Shown here: positions 16,443 through 26,391 of the stretch, in pieces
Numbering within the stretch: position 1 is the stretch's first letter
How the letters are laid out: each line of letters starts with the position of its first letter
NCBI RefSeq assembly: GCF_037963145.1
Contig: NZ_CP150144.1
Coordinates: 744,001-808,000 of the forward strand
Source of the DNA: Oceanobacillus sp. FSL K6-2867
GTDB lineage: Bacteria; Bacillota; Bacilli; Bacillales; Amphibacillaceae
DNA length: 64,000 bases
Reading direction: 5' to 3'
Notes under the pieces: generated by a model
What the model saw: the letters and a program-made list of their open reading frames with translations, nothing else
The model's database searches: none
What the model was told of the DNA's origin: nothing
Made by a program: the position numbers and the translations under genes

Positions 16443-17342
16443 ATGCACAAAATGCTTAAAAAATTTTTTCCTTCTTTTTTAATTTATGATGAAAATAATT
16501 CTGAAATACCCGATAACTATGAATGGTTTTTAACAGATACAAATGAAATAATTGGCATAGATAAACGCGAATTAAACTCAAAAGATACTGCCATGCTTTC
16601 AACATTTTTAACTCCATACCAGTTTGCTATCCCTAAGCCTACTGATTTAGAGAAATTTTGGAAAAAACGAATCCATCATCCCGGCGATATGTCCCAAATT
16701 TCGAATGAAAAGTTTCGTTTTGTTTATTTTTCCTTTCCAAGGAACCAGATGGAACCTGGCACTTTCAGAACTGCTATGTATGAATTTTTTTCAAATCCAA
16801 TGCCTATTTTGTGGGATAATGAACATGAAGGAATTCTTATTGAGCAGGAAGGAATTCAGCTGGAGGATTCACTGACCTTTGACCAAATCGTTGATACACT
16901 AATGAGTGATTTGTATGTGAAGGCTAAGTTTTTTATTGGTCCATACTTAGAAAGCTTCCAAGATCTTTCTAGTCAATATGCTGCTTTTATGCAATTAGCA
17001 AAAATATCAGCTAGCTATTCAGACCACCCTGTCATTACATATGTCGATGCGATACCGTTCCAACTTGTCAACCAAATACCTTTGGAACAATGTAAACAGA
17101 TTAGCAGTCTGATTTTAAAGGAATTTAAAAACGATGAAGGAATGCTGCAAACCATTCGAACGTTCATCCAATGCAACCTTAATATTTCTCTTACTGCCAA
17201 AAAACTCTATATGCATCGGAATAGTTTACAATATCGCATTGATAAATTTTTCGAGAAAACAGGGATTGATGTCCGCCAGTTTAACCAAGCATTAACAGTA
17301 TACCTGGCACTGTTGGCAACCATGCACAAAGAGTATGTCTAA
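16443..17342 (+). CDS. PucR/CdaR-type helix-turn-helix regulator (YxkF-like)
   Basis: A 299-residue regulator. The C-terminal 60 residues contain a PucR-type HTH: TIRTFIQCNLNISLTAKKLYMHRNSLQYRIDKFF (split here: NISLTAKKLYMHRNSLQYR is the core). The N-terminal ~230 residues have no recognised sensor domain. It lies 84 bases upstream of msmX in the same direction; in B. subtilis a similar gene, yxkF, adjoins msmX. A role in carbohydrate-uptake control is therefore plausible but inferred. A palindrome spans its stop codon. Confidence 0.75.
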   Translation: MHKMLKKFFPSFLIYDENNSEIPDNYEWFLTDTNEIIGIDKRELNSKDTAMLSTFLTPYQFAIPKPTDLEKFWKKRIHHPGDMSQISNEKFRFVYFSFPRNQMEPGTFRTAMYEFFSNPMPILWDNEHEGILIEQEGIQLEDSLTFDQIVDTLMSDLYVKAKFFIGPYLESFQDLSSQYAAFMQLAKISASYSDHPVITYVDAIPFQLVNQIPLEQCKQISSLILKEFKNDEGMLQTIRTFIQCNLNISLTAKKLYMHRNSLQYRIDKFFEKTGIDVRQFNQALTVYLALLATMHKEYV

Positions 17343-17351
17343 TTTTGTGCA
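17323..17351. promoter_or_regulatory. palindrome over the regulator stop codon, upstream of msmX
   Basis: TGCACAAA (17323-17330) and TTTGTGCA (17344-17351) are perfectly inverted around 13 bases that include the regulator's TAA. There is no T run, so it is not a good terminator. It may be an operator or RNA stem between the two genes. Confidence 0.35.
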
Positions 17352-17395
17352 CGTTCCCCATTATGTAAAATGCTTTCTTTATATACAATCAGTAT

Positions 17396-17409
17396 ATAAA
17401 ACGTTTACA
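17396..17409 (+). promoter_or_regulatory. candidate cre site (CcpA) before msmX
   Basis: ATAAAACGTTTACA matches the cre consensus TGWAARCGYTWNCW at 12 of 14 positions, missing only the first two. It lies 18 bases before the msmX start. Carbon catabolite control of a multi-sugar ATPase would make sense, but this is a sequence match only. Confidence 0.4.
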
Positions 17410-17426
17410 TTTATGGAGGGATTAGA

Positions 17427-18524
17427 ATGGCCGAATTACGCTTGGAGCATATTCAAAAAACATACGACAAAAATGTGGTTGCTGTGACAGACTTTAATCT
17501 ACATATTCAAGATAAAGAGTTTATTGTCTTTGTTGGCCCATCAGGCTGCGGAAAATCAACAACATTACGAATGGTTGCTGGTTTAGAAGAGATTACAGAT
17601 GGCGAGCTCTATATAGATGACAAAAAAATGAATGATGTTGCTCCAAAAGACCGCGATATAGCGATGGTTTTCCAGAACTATGCATTATATCCGCACATGA
17701 ATGTCTATGATAATATGGCATTTGGATTAAAGCTGCGCAAATTTAAAAAGGACGAAATCGATCAGCGTGTTCAAAATGCAGCAAAAATTTTAGGGTTAGA
17801 AGCATATTTAGACCGTAAGCCGAAAGCACTATCAGGCGGTCAGCGTCAGCGTGTAGCGCTTGGACGAGCAATTGTAAGGGATGCGAAAGTATTCTTAATG
17901 GACGAACCCTTATCGAACTTGGACGCAAAATTACGTGTTCAAATGCGTGCAGAAATTCAAAAGCTGCATCAACGATTGCAAACAACAACAATTTATGTAA
18001 CCCATGACCAAACTGAAGCAATGACAATGGCAACCCGACTTGTCGTAATGAAGGATGGCGTTATTCAGCAGGTTGGAGCACCGAAAGAAGTGTATGATCA
18101 CCCTGAGAATGTTTTCGTTGGTGGTTTTATTGGATCACCATCCATGAACTTTTTCTCCGGTAAACTAACAGAAGGATATTTTGAAGTAGATGATAAAAAA
18201 TTAAACGTTCCAGAAGGCAAAATGAAGATCCTCAGGGAACAAAATTACTTGAACAAGGAAGTTATTTTAGGTGTTCGACCGGAAGATATTCATGATGAGT
18301 TATTATTTATTGAAGCTTCACCAGAATCCAAAATAAACGCACATATTGAAGTAGCTGAATTAATGGGAGCTGAGTCCATCCTCTACTCTAAATTAGGCTC
18401 ACAGGATTTTGTAGCACGTGTTGATTCCCGCTCTGACGTTAAAGGTGGCGACAGTTTAGAGCTTGCCTTTGATATGAATAAAGTGCATTTCTTTGATAAA
18501 GAAACAGAAAAACGCATACGCTAA
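17427..18524 (+). CDS. msmX: multiple-sugar ABC transporter ATPase MsmX (UgpC family)
   Basis: 365 residues, the shared ATPase that energises several sugar ABC importers. Walker A is GPSGCGKST (about 37-45), the signature LSGGQRQRVALGRA, Walker B VFLMDEPLSNLDAKLR and the H-loop THDQTEAM. The C-terminal ~120 residues form the TOBE/MalK-type regulatory domain (GVRPEDIHDE). GGAGGG lies upstream of the ATG. No permease or binding-protein genes are adjacent, as expected for a promiscuous ATPase encoded apart from its transporters. Confidence 0.93.
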   Translation: MAELRLEHIQKTYDKNVVAVTDFNLHIQDKEFIVFVGPSGCGKSTTLRMVAGLEEITDGELYIDDKKMNDVAPKDRDIAMVFQNYALYPHMNVYDNMAFGLKLRKFKKDEIDQRVQNAAKILGLEAYLDRKPKALSGGQRQRVALGRAIVRDAKVFLMDEPLSNLDAKLRVQMRAEIQKLHQRLQTTTIYVTHDQTEAMTMATRLVVMKDGVIQQVGAPKEVYDHPENVFVGGFIGSPSMNFFSGKLTEGYFEVDDKKLNVPEGKMKILREQNYLNKEVILGVRPEDIHDELLFIEASPESKINAHIEVAELMGAESILYSKLGSQDFVARVDSRSDVKGGDSLELAFDMNKVHFFDKETEKRIR

Positions 18525-18640
18525 AGGGCAGAAAAGCGTAAAGACTGTGCTCGAAACTTTGAGTCGGTTCACAGGTCAAAAGACTAACTCCAAAGTATAA
18601 ATCAATGCTACTTAATTTTTTAGGTTCATGAACATGCTAA

Positions 18641-18667
18641 AGAGGAAAGCCCATAAGGCTTTCCTCC
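18641..18667 (-). terminator. probable terminator of the SASP gene
   Basis: GAGGAAAGCC and GGCTTTCCTC form a 10-bp stem with a CATAA loop. The T run on the minus strand is short. Confidence 0.6.
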
Positions 18668-18683
18668 GTCCATATTATGAAAC

Positions 18684-18878
18684 TTATTGTCCGTGTAATT
18701 GTTGTTGTGCAGTTTGTACAAGACGTTTTGTGATTTCTCCACCTACAGAACCATTAGCACGTGATGTTGAGTCTGGTCCTAAGTTAACACCAAATTCTTG
18801 AGCAATCTCGTATTTCATTTGATCAAGAGCTTGTTGTACTCCAGGGACAACTAATTGATTTGAGTTGCTGTTAGCCAT
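18684..18878 (-). CDS. alpha/beta-type small acid-soluble spore protein
   Basis: 64 residues. The ATG at 18878 is used because AGGAGGTG lies 7 bases upstream and the product then begins [13 protein letters not shown] as in the family. [16 protein letters not shown] contains the GPR protease site region (YEIA), and [17 protein letters not shown] is the second conserved block. These proteins coat spore DNA and protect it from UV and heat, and are degraded at germination. The gene is monocistronic, as usual, and presumably SigG-dependent, though I see no convincing SigG promoter. Confidence 0.96.
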   Translation of the reverse strand: MANSNSNQLVVPGVQQALDQMKYEIAQEFGVNLGPDSTSRANGSVGGEITKRLVQTAQQQLHGQ

Positions 18879-18972
18879 GTTTATCACCTCCTGTAATTCT
18901 ATTGTTTGCACTATCTAAAAACTTATAAGCTTTATTTACTGGTAAATTGTAGGATTCTTTCCAGTTAAAAAG

Positions 18973-19001
18973 AAACGCGCTGCATCATTTGCAGCGCGTT
19001 T
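18973..19001 (-). terminator. terminator of fumC
   Basis: AAACGCGCTGC and GCAGCGCGTTT form an 11-bp perfect GC-rich stem, with TTTCTTTTT following on the minus strand. Confidence 0.9.
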
Positions 19002-19013
19002 TCTTTGTTCAAC

Positions 19014-20399
19014 TTATTTTGGGGTTGTCATTTCTTTCGGGATCACATATTTATCAAATTCTTCCTCTGTCAATAAACCTAATTCTATTGCAGTTGCCTT
19101 TAGTGTTGAGTTATCATTAAATGCCTTCTTTGCAATTTTTGCTGCATTTTCATATCCGATATGCGGATTTAATGCCGTAACAAGCATTAAAGAATCATTA
19201 AGGTATTTTTCAATCTGTTCATGATTTGGCTCGATACCTATTGCACAGCGTTCATCAAATGAAATGATGCTATCCGCTAATAATTGGCTTGATTGTAAGA
19301 AGTTATATGCAATTACTGGTTTAAATACGTTTAATTCAAAATTCCCCTGACTCGCTGCAAAACCAATTGCAGCATCATTCCCCATAACCTGAGTGGCAAC
19401 CATTGTAACAGCTTCACTTTGAGTTGGATTTACTTTACCCGGCATAATCGAACTTCCAGGCTCATTTGCAGGTATTGTAATTTCACCAATCCCACAGCGC
19501 GGACCACTTGCTAACCAACGTACATCATTCGCAATCTTCATCATATCTGCAGCTAATGCTTTTAATGCACCATGTGCATATACAGTTTCATCATGACTTG
19601 TTAACGCATGAAATTTGTTCGGTGCAGGAACGAATTTCTTTCCGGTATACGAACTAATCGCCTCACAAACACGTTCGGAAAATTCCGGATGTGCATTTAA
19701 ACCTGTACCTACCGCAGTACCGCCAATAGCTAATTCCTTTAAATAATCTACACTTTCCGTAATCATTTTTTCCGATTTTTCAAGCATGCGATGCCAGCCA
19801 CTAATCTCCTGCCCAAGTGTTAATGGTGTTGCATCTTGTAAATGCGTTCGTCCAATTTTCACAATACCGGAAAATGCCTCCATTTTTTCTTTAAGTGTAG
19901 CTTTTAATTGCTGTACAGCTGGAATCACTGTATCCTCCAGCTTCAATACAGAGGCTACATGCATCGCAGTCGGATATGTATCATTAGAGCTTTGTGATTT
20001 ATTAACATCGTCATTCGGATGGAGCCTAAGCTCGCTTCCTTTTTCTTCAAGCCACTTATTACCAACAAATGCTAGAACTTCATTCACATTCATATTGGAT
20101 TGTGTGCCGCTTCCTGTTTGCCACACAACTAATGGAAAATGTTCGTTCAATTCATCAGCTAAAACAAGATCAGCAGCATAAGAAATTGCCGCTGCCTTCT
20201 GGCTATCCAATAAGCCTAAATCACTGTTTGCTTTTGCCGCACTTTTCTTTAAAATTGCAAACGCTTTAATAATTTCAGCAGGCATACGTTCCGAACCAAT
20301 TGGAAAGTTTTCTTTGCTTCGCTGTGTTTGCGCTCCCCAATATTTCTCAGCTGGTACATGTATATCCCCTATTGTATCTCTTTCCACACGGTAATCCAT
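19014..20399 (-). CDS. fumC: class II fumarate hydratase
   Basis: Fumarase of the TCA cycle (fumarate + water to malate), iron-independent tetramer, 461 residues as usual. The N-terminal [18 protein letters not shown], the middle [14 protein letters not shown] and [16 protein letters not shown], and the signature [15 protein letters not shown] with its catalytic Ser are all present. It is monocistronic with its own terminator. The only other TCA gene in the window is odhB, far away. Confidence 0.97.
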   Translation of the reverse strand: MDYRVERDTIGDIHVPAEKYWGAQTQRSKENFPIGSERMPAEIIKAFAILKKSAAKANSDLGLLDSQKAAAISYAADLVLADELNEHFPLVVWQTGSGTQSNMNVNEVLAFVGNKWLEEKGSELRLHPNDDVNKSQSSNDTYPTAMHVASVLKLEDTVIPAVQQLKATLKEKMEAFSGIVKIGRTHLQDATPLTLGQEISGWHRMLEKSEKMITESVDYLKELAIGGTAVGTGLNAHPEFSERVCEAISSYTGKKFVPAPNKFHALTSHDETVYAHGALKALAADMMKIANDVRWLASGPRCGIGEITIPANEPGSSIMPGKVNPTQSEAVTMVATQVMGNDAAIGFAASQGNFELNVFKPVIAYNFLQSSQLLADSIISFDERCAIGIEPNHEQIEKYLNDSLMLVTALNPHIGYENAAKIAKKAFNDNSTLKATAIELGLLTEEEFDKYVIPKEMTTPK

Positions 20400-20517
20400 C
20401 CTTATTCCTCCCTAATAATATGTATTACTCAAACCCTCTTCTATTGTAACAAATTTTTTAAATAAATTAATAGTTATCGACATATTTTTTAGTCCAATTA
20501 CCGACTTATCAGTTAAA

Positions 20518-20548
20518 CACCCCTCTCTCAACAGCTGAGAAAGGGGTG
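20518..20548 (-). terminator. terminator of ilvD
   Basis: CACCCCTCTCTCA and TGAGAAAGGGGTG form a stem around ACAGC (one mismatch), just downstream of ilvD on the minus strand. Confidence 0.8.
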
Positions 20549-20557
20549 ATACTTAAA

Positions 20558-22228
20558 TTATATACTCATAATACCGCCTTTAGATGCATTTGTGACAAGC
20601 TTGGAATACCTTGCTAACCATCCAGTTTTAATTTTTGGCTCAAATGGTTTTAACTCTTTACGTCGTTCTGTTAATTGTTCGGCCGAAACTTTTACATTCA
20701 TTGTCCTGTCTGGTAAATCGATTTCGATTATATCGCCATTTTCAATTAAAGCAATTGGACCGCCTTCTGCAGCTTCTGGTGAAATATGTCCAATTGAAAT
20801 ACCGCGAGACGCACCACTAAAGCGGCCATCTGTAATAAGTGCAACCTTTGTCCCAAGGCCACGTCCCATAATAGCTGATGTCGGCGCAAGCATTTCAGGC
20901 ATACCTGGACCGCCTTTAGGTCCTTCATAACGGATGACTACGACATGACCAGCTTGCACTGTTCCATCATCAATCGCCTCCTGAGCTTCATCTTGTGAAT
21001 TAAAGACAATTGCTTCACCAATAAATGTTTTTATTGATGGATCAACTGCGCCTACTTTAATCACAGAACCTTCTGGAGCAATATTTCCATACAATACAGA
21101 TAGACCTCCAACTGGACTATATGGATTGTCTTTCGTGCGAATCACTTCTGGATTAGTAATGTGATGGTCCTTCACAAGCTCACCCATTGTTTTACCGCTA
21201 ACGGTAGTTCTTTCTGGATGAATTGCCCCAGGGATTTTTGTTAATTCATTAATAATTGCTTCTACTCCACCAGCTTTATTGATATCATCCATTGAAAGAT
21301 CTGATGCTGGCATAATTTTTGCTAAATACGGGACTCTTTCTGCAACTTTATTTATATCTTCTAAGTCGTACTCAATTCCAGCTTCATGAGCAATCGCCAA
21401 TGTATGTAGTACGGTATTTGTTGATCCACCCATTGCCATATCAAGTGCAAAAGCGTCATCAATCGCTTTTTTTGTGATGATATCACGAGGCTTAACATCT
21501 TCTTTAATCATACGAACTAATTGTTTGGCTGCTTCGCGTACTAATTCTTTACGCCTTTCACTTGTAGCAACGATTGTACCATTACCAGGAAGTGCAACTC
21601 CCAGCATTTCCATTAAGCAGTTCATTGAATTGGCTGTAAACATACCTGAACATGAACCACATGTTGGACATGCATTCATTTCAATATCTAACAGCTCTTC
21701 TGAAGACATTTGTCCGGATTTGTGGGCACCAACACCTTCAAATACAGATGTTAAAGAAATTTGTTTTCCTGTTGCACTTACACCAGCTTCCATCGGTCCA
21801 CCTGATACAAAAACAGAAGGCACATTCGTGCGTGCAGCTGCCATAAGCATGCCTGGTGTAATTTTGTCACAATTCGGAATATAAAACACGCCATCAAACC
21901 AGTGCGCATTGATTACCGTTTCAGCAGAGTCAGCAATAAGTTCACGACTCGGTAAGGAATAACGCATTCCAATATGTCCCATTGCAATCCCATCATCTAC
22001 ACCAATTGTATTGAATTCAAACGGAATACCACCCGCTTCAATAATCGCTTCTTTTACAACGTCTGCAAACTCTCGTAAATGAACATGACCAGGAATAATA
22101 TCAATGTATGAATTACAAACACCAATAAAAGGTTTTTCAAAATCTCTTGGCTTAACTTTTCCAGTTGCATACAAAAGACTGCGGTGCGGAGCACGATCAA
22201 CTCCGATTTTAATCATATCACTTCTCAT
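20558..22228 (-). CDS. ilvD: dihydroxy-acid dehydratase
   Basis: An Fe-S enzyme of valine/isoleucine/leucine synthesis (dihydroxy acid to 2-oxo acid), 556 residues, full length. Cluster ligands are in [18 protein letters not shown] and [20 protein letters not shown] and GRFSGASRG are conserved IlvD/Edd motifs. It stands apart from other ilv genes: upstream is a GntR regulator with a 35-codon ORF in the same direction. No T-box is visible in the ~90 bases before it, so regulation by that device is not supported here. Confidence 0.95.
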   Translation of the reverse strand: MRSDMIKIGVDRAPHRSLLYATGKVKPRDFEKPFIGVCNSYIDIIPGHVHLREFADVVKEAIIEAGGIPFEFNTIGVDDGIAMGHIGMRYSLPSRELIADSAETVINAHWFDGVFYIPNCDKITPGMLMAAARTNVPSVFVSGGPMEAGVSATGKQISLTSVFEGVGAHKSGQMSSEELLDIEMNACPTCGSCSGMFTANSMNCLMEMLGVALPGNGTIVATSERRKELVREAAKQLVRMIKEDVKPRDIITKKAIDDAFALDMAMGGSTNTVLHTLAIAHEAGIEYDLEDINKVAERVPYLAKIMPASDLSMDDINKAGGVEAIINELTKIPGAIHPERTTVSGKTMGELVKDHHITNPEVIRTKDNPYSPVGGLSVLYGNIAPEGSVIKVGAVDPSIKTFIGEAIVFNSQDEAQEAIDDGTVQAGHVVVIRYEGPKGGPGMPEMLAPTSAIMGRGLGTKVALITDGRFSGASRGISIGHISPEAAEGGPIALIENGDIIEIDLPDRTMNVKVSAEQLTERRKELKPFEPKIKTGWLARYSKLVTNASKGGIMSI

Positions 22229-22321
22229 CTGAACAACACATCCATAATTTAAAATTTTAAATCTATTTTAAATCCTAAGATGTCTGCTGTCAATAGAGTT
22301 GTAAGACAAGTTGAAAAATAA

Positions 22322-22429
22322 TTATTTAAGTGCATATTCAGAAGGTGGTTGAGAAGCACCTGGACTAGCTGTTAAACGAAGGTCTACTGGTCTTGATGTA
22401 TCATTTTCACCGATCTCTTTGAACTTCAT
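22322..22429 (-). CDS. unrecognised 35-residue peptide downstream of the GntR regulator
   Basis: A short frame beginning MKFKEIGENDTSRPVDLRL, then TASPGASQPPSEYALK before TAA. The ATG lies 15 bases after the stop of the GntR gene, with AAAGG 9 bases upstream, so translation coupled to the regulator is plausible. It is polar, Pro/Ser-rich at the end, with no membrane segment. It could be a real small protein or the remnant of a lost catabolic gene once controlled by the regulator. I do not recognise it. Confidence 0.5.
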   Translation of the reverse strand: MKFKEIGENDTSRPVDLRLTASPGASQPPSEYALK

Positions 22430-22444
22430 CCTTCAAAAACCTTT

Positions 22445-23125
22445 TTATTCAATTCTTAAATCCTTCATCGCATGTAAAATGTGAATTTTCATTGCACTTC
22501 TCGCACCCTCTGGATTGCGTGCTTTCATAAATTCCATAATCATTTTATGATCATTCAGTGTGTCTTTTATTACCAGCTCATTTTGCTGTGATAATAAGAC
22601 ACCTTTATCAATTGACTGAAAAATAACAGGCATCAACTTGTCAATTAACTCATTATGGGTAGCCTTTGCAATCTCCTTATGAAACTTCTGCTCTACATCT
22701 GTTCGATCCTGTCTTCGGTTAATTTTCTCTTCGATTTGCTCTCCATACTCTAAAATACGCTTTAGCTCCGCATCACTAGCTCGTATCGTCGCATAATAGG
22801 CAGCTTCTGGTTCAAAGATGAGGCGCATTTCATACAAATCTTTCGCATCTATTCTTGCATGTGTAAAATCATTCAATGATTGCATCGTATGACTTAAATC
22901 AATATCCTGCTTAACAAATGTACCTTTTCCTCGCTTTATTTCTAACACACCATTTGTGACCAGAATTCGAATCGCTTCACGCAATGTCGTCCTGCTAATA
23001 TGAAGCTCCTCTGATAATTCCACTTCATTTGGCAATTTATCACCTGGTAAAAATCTTTCTTCAATTGTAATCATTGATAAAATATCTTCTGCTATATTAT
23101 CGGAAAGCCGCTTTACTTGATTCAT
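22445..23125 (-). CDS. GntR-family regulator, FadR/FCD type
   Basis: 226 residues. Residues ~5-73 form the winged HTH (ITIEERFLPGDKLPNEVELSEEL split as FLPGDKLPNEVELSEEL, then SRTTLREAIRIL and GVLEIKRGKGTFV). Residues ~95-215 form the all-helical FCD ligand domain (YEMRLIFEPEAAYYA, FHKEIAKATHN), with His residues that bind metal/organic acids in relatives. Such proteins usually control sugar-acid, lactate or amino-acid catabolism. The natural target is unclear: the only gene downstream is the 35-codon ORF and then ilvD. Confidence 0.87.
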   Translation of the reverse strand: MNQVKRLSDNIAEDILSMITIEERFLPGDKLPNEVELSEELHISRTTLREAIRILVTNGVLEIKRGKGTFVKQDIDLSHTMQSLNDFTHARIDAKDLYEMRLIFEPEAAYYATIRASDAELKRILEYGEQIEEKINRRQDRTDVEQKFHKEIAKATHNELIDKLMPVIFQSIDKGVLLSQQNELVIKDTLNDHKMIMEFMKARNPEGARSAMKIHILHAMKDLRIE

Positions 23126-23322
23126 CTATCCAATCATCCTTATTTTCTTTTTAGTTTAGTACTAGCCTTATCATCCTGGAAATTATATGTAATGACACAA
23201 AATTGTACTACTATCCCCGCCACAACAACTAATATTTCGATATAATACCTTACATAGCTGTAATTTAAGGAAGAGTATTGCACTAAAGATCTTCCTAATA
23301 TTTCAAAAAGGAGGATGTCGCT

Positions 23323-24237
23323 ATGCCAAATACATGGACACATATTTTATTCTGTGAAGACGTGATTGATTCTGTCAAACAGCCTTACCCATTTTCACAG
23401 TATGAACCTTATATGAAACTAGGCGCTCAAGGTCCAGATCCATTTTTCTATTATAACTTTTGGCCGTGGATAAAGGATGAACCTGTCCATGATGTCGGTA
23501 TGACCCTTCATACAAAACAATGTGGCAATTTCCTGATGGAATTGATTCGCAAAGCGAAGGATCAATGCAGCGAAGTAAAGGCCTTTGTTATCGGATTTAT
23601 CACTCATCATATCCTAGATCGCAATACACATCCATATATCCATTATCATGCTGGCTATGAAGGAAGTAAACATCAAAAGCTGGAGATTATTATTGATACA
23701 TTAATGATGGAAAAATACCATAAGTTAAAAACCTGGAAAACGCCTGTATATAAAGAGTTAGACGTTGGCAGGACACTAAACATCGAAGTGCGGGAGCTGC
23801 TTCATGAGACAATTATGAAGCATTACCCAGAATTAAATCGAAATACATCTGAATATATTCAAAAAGCATATCGAGATATGCTGCTTGCACTGAAGATTCT
23901 TTCGGATCCATATGGGTGGAAAAATTTCCTTCTGCGCTCATTGATTTCATCCTATTCACATCAACCAGTAAAAACGGATATTGATTACTTAAATTTAAAT
24001 CATACAGTGTGGTATCATCCTGCAACAAATGAGATCTCAAAACAGAGTTTTATTGAATTATACGATAAAGCGCGAGTAGAGGGAATTGAAATTTTGTCAC
24101 AACTGCAAAACTATTGGAAAAACAATGATAGATTTTCCGAACAGCGATTAACTGAACTTATTGATGATATTTCTTATGATACCGGTAAGCCGTTATGCTT
24201 TAGGCTGGAAAATAAATATAGTGATCCAATTGTTTAG
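23323..24237 (+). CDS. zinc-dependent phospholipase C-like protein
   Basis: 304 residues, no signal peptide. TWTHILFCEDVI, GAQGPDPFFY, HTKQCGNFL, FITHHILDRNTHPY and HQKLEIIIDTLMM follow the spacing of His/Asp metal ligands in the zinc-dependent phospholipase C / S1-P1-like family. The missing signal peptide means it is probably cytoplasmic, unlike secreted phospholipases. Substrate unknown. AAAGGAGG precedes the ATG. Single-gene unit with a strong terminator. Confidence 0.8.
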   Translation: MPNTWTHILFCEDVIDSVKQPYPFSQYEPYMKLGAQGPDPFFYYNFWPWIKDEPVHDVGMTLHTKQCGNFLMELIRKAKDQCSEVKAFVIGFITHHILDRNTHPYIHYHAGYEGSKHQKLEIIIDTLMMEKYHKLKTWKTPVYKELDVGRTLNIEVRELLHETIMKHYPELNRNTSEYIQKAYRDMLLALKILSDPYGWKNFLLRSLISSYSHQPVKTDIDYLNLNHTVWYHPATNEISKQSFIELYDKARVEGIEILSQLQNYWKNNDRFSEQRLTELIDDISYDTGKPLCFRLENKYSDPIV

Positions 24238-24318
24238 CTATTCGTATACCATTAAGCTTACATTTACACTACTACAATTAATTCTTCGAGCAAACAAGCT
24301 CAAAGGTTATATATAGAT

Positions 24319-24365
24319 AGCTGGGCATAAACAATAACCTGTTTATGCCCAGCTAAATTTTTTTC
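24319..24365 (+). terminator. terminator after the phospholipase C-like gene
   Basis: AGCTGGGCATAAAC and GTTTATGCCCAGCT form a perfect 14-bp stem around AATAACCT, followed by AAATTTTTTT. Confidence 0.93.
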
Positions 24366-24388
24366 CTAATGTAACAGACAGTATTGGG

Positions 24389-25693
24389 TTACTTCGGTTT
24401 AACTTCGACTTTCCCTTTTAGATTTGTCATCCGTTCTGCATCCTGGATTCCTTTTTCAATATCAACAGACCTAAGTATAATCAGACCTGCAATAAAGAAA
24501 ACAATAAGTGAAACAATTCCAAGTCGGCTGCTTCCAGTTATTTGACCTACAAATGCAAACATGAATGGACCAATCACAGCTGCGAACTTAGAGGATATTC
24601 CATAAAAACCAAAGAATTCAGCGTGTTTGTTTGCTGGAACCATCCGTCCAAAAATGGAGCGACTCAATGATTGTGCTCCACCTTGTACCATTCCGACTAC
24701 AATAGCCAAAATATAAAAATGCAATGCAGATGTCATAAAGTAGCCAATAATAACAATGCCAAGATAGACAAATAACGTAATGTTTAATGCTTTTTTTGCT
24801 GTGATTTTAGAAGCTAGCCAGCCAAAGAAAAATGTAAATGGAATACCAACAAATTGTGTAATTAATAAGGCGATAATCAAATCATTTTGCGCTATTCCAA
24901 TTTCACTGCCATACACAGTAGCCATCCGGATAATCGTTGATATCCCATCATTATAAAGCCAGAAAGCAAGCAGAAAAATAAGCAGCTGTTTATATTGCTT
25001 TATTTCTTTAAATGTATTTCCCACTCGGGAAAAGCCAATCGCAATATATGATTGGTCCCGTTTTACATCAACTTTCTTTTCTTCACGTATGTTTTTAATA
25101 AGTGGAATGGAAAAGACCAACCACCAGATTCCAACAGTAATAAAAGCAACACGAGTAGACATCTCCGTATCAGGCAGCCCAAACCAGCCAGGGTTCAGAA
25201 TCATTAAAACATTAATCGCTAATAATATTCCCCCACCTATGTATCCATAGGCAAATCCACCGGATGAAACACGATCAATTTCATCCTTCGATGCGATTTC
25301 TGGAAGAAAGCCATCATAGAAGACATTCGCACCAGAAAAACCGATTGAACCAACAATAAATAATACAGAAGCTAATATATAATCCCCTTCCCCAACAAAG
25401 AACAGTAAAATACTTGCTATAATACCCATAAATGCAAAAAACTGAAGAAATTTCTTCTTTGCTGCAGAGAAATCACTGATAGCTCCCAATATCGGTGCCA
25501 GCACAGCAACAACTAAAACGGAAATGGATTGTGAATAGCCCCAATAGCTTGTAGCTAATCCATCTTCCAAGCCAGAAGCAGCTACACTCGAATAATAAAC
25601 TGGAAGTACAGCTGCCATGATTGTTGTTGCAAAAGCTGAATTACCAAAATCATATAACATCCAGCTGCGTTGTATTTTCTTTTTGTAAACCAA
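24389..25693 (-). CDS. MFS transporter, UMF1/Atg22-like family
   Basis: About 434 residues with 12 predicted membrane segments. The N-terminal KKKIQRSWMLYDFGNSAFATT is diagnostic of the UMF1/vacuole effluxer Atg22-like group; GGGAQSLSRSIFGRMVP is also typical. The TTG at 25693 is chosen because AAGGGGTG precedes it and the product starts like its relatives. An ATG at 25717 with AGAGGA about 10 bases upstream is an alternative; the longest frame, from 25816, adds a Cys-rich stretch without family support. Substrate unknown (some relatives export amino acids or sugars). Confidence 0.85.
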   Translation of the reverse strand: MVYKKKIQRSWMLYDFGNSAFATTIMAAVLPVYYSSVAASGLEDGLATSYWGYSQSISVLVVAVLAPILGAISDFSAAKKKFLQFFAFMGIIASILLFFVGEGDYILASVLFIVGSIGFSGANVFYDGFLPEIASKDEIDRVSSGGFAYGYIGGGILLAINVLMILNPGWFGLPDTEMSTRVAFITVGIWWLVFSIPLIKNIREEKKVDVKRDQSYIAIGFSRVGNTFKEIKQYKQLLIFLLAFWLYNDGISTIIRMATVYGSEIGIAQNDLIIALLITQFVGIPFTFFFGWLASKITAKKALNITLFVYLGIVIIGYFMTSALHFYILAIVVGMVQGGAQSLSRSIFGRMVPANKHAEFFGFYGISSKFAAVIGPFMFAFVGQITGSSRLGIVSLIVFFIAGLIILRSVDIEKGIQDAERMTNLKGKVEVKPK

Positions 25694-25834
25694 TATTTTC
25701 ACCCCTTTTGTTAGCATACCAAACTTTTCCTCTCCATAGATAACAACATTGCAAAATTTACAAAAATAATAATTACAGGTTAAAAGAGAGATTCCGAGCT
25801 GTTTATTATCGTACAAGTCCAGTTAAGCAGCAAG

Positions 25835-25860
25835 AAAAAGCCTTACCATAACGGTAAGAC
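25835..25860 (-). terminator. terminator of the IDEAL-domain gene
   Basis: CCTTACC (25841-25847) pairs with GGTAAG (25853-25858) around ATAAC. On the minus strand it runs into CTTTTTC. Confidence 0.75.
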
Positions 25861-25869
25861 TTGGTATTG

Positions 25870-26103
25870 TTATTCCCATATAAAATGTCTGTAAGCTTCA
25901 CTTGCTTTAATAAATTCTTCTTTATTTCCTTTTTCAATGGAGCTATTGATGTCTTCTTCTAATCGATTTTTATTCCAGTTAAAACAAAGCTCATCCAAAA
26001 TCAATCGGGAAAAGAGTCTTAATTCATAAGGAATTTCCCTTTTTGCTTGCAGTTTTTCACCTTCATAACGATAAAATCGATAAACTATTTTTTCCTTCTT
26101 CAT
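25870..26103 (-). CDS. IDEAL-domain small protein
   Basis: 77 residues, soluble and charged. The segment LILDELCFNWNKNRLEEDIN followed by SSIEKGNKEEF fits the short IDEAL motif found at the C-termini of several Bacillus proteins. Here the IDEAL letters themselves are degenerate (INSSIEKG). Function unknown. AAAGGGGGC precedes the ATG. Monocistronic. Confidence 0.6.
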   Translation of the reverse strand: MKKEKIVYRFYRYEGEKLQAKREIPYELRLFSRLILDELCFNWNKNRLEEDINSSIEKGNKEEFIKASEAYRHFIWE

Positions 26104-26391
26104 GGAACATGCCCCCTTTGTTCCCTTTTTACTATTATCCTAAATTTTTAGAATAATTTCAACTAAAATAACCTTTTTTAGGCTAATTGTTTCTACTGCC
26201 AGGAAATAATGGATAACAGACAAGTCATGCTCCAGTGTTTTTGCTCATAATTTTCCCTCTGTAAACATCCTTCACATCATTCAATACATATAACCAGATG
26301 CTTGAATGTTTCTCTAGACCCACCATAACTTGCTCTGATAGACTGTTAAAGCTACGAGAAATGGTAATAATTAAATGTGGAGGCATTTAGG

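Noticed and set aside
22229-22321. T-box or other leader before ilvD
   Set aside because: The interval is only about 90 bases and lacks the GGTGG core and a terminator hairpin.
26104-26391. Manganese (yybP-ykoY) riboswitch before the CDF exporter
   Set aside because: I could not find the conserved internal-loop sequences or a terminator in this region.
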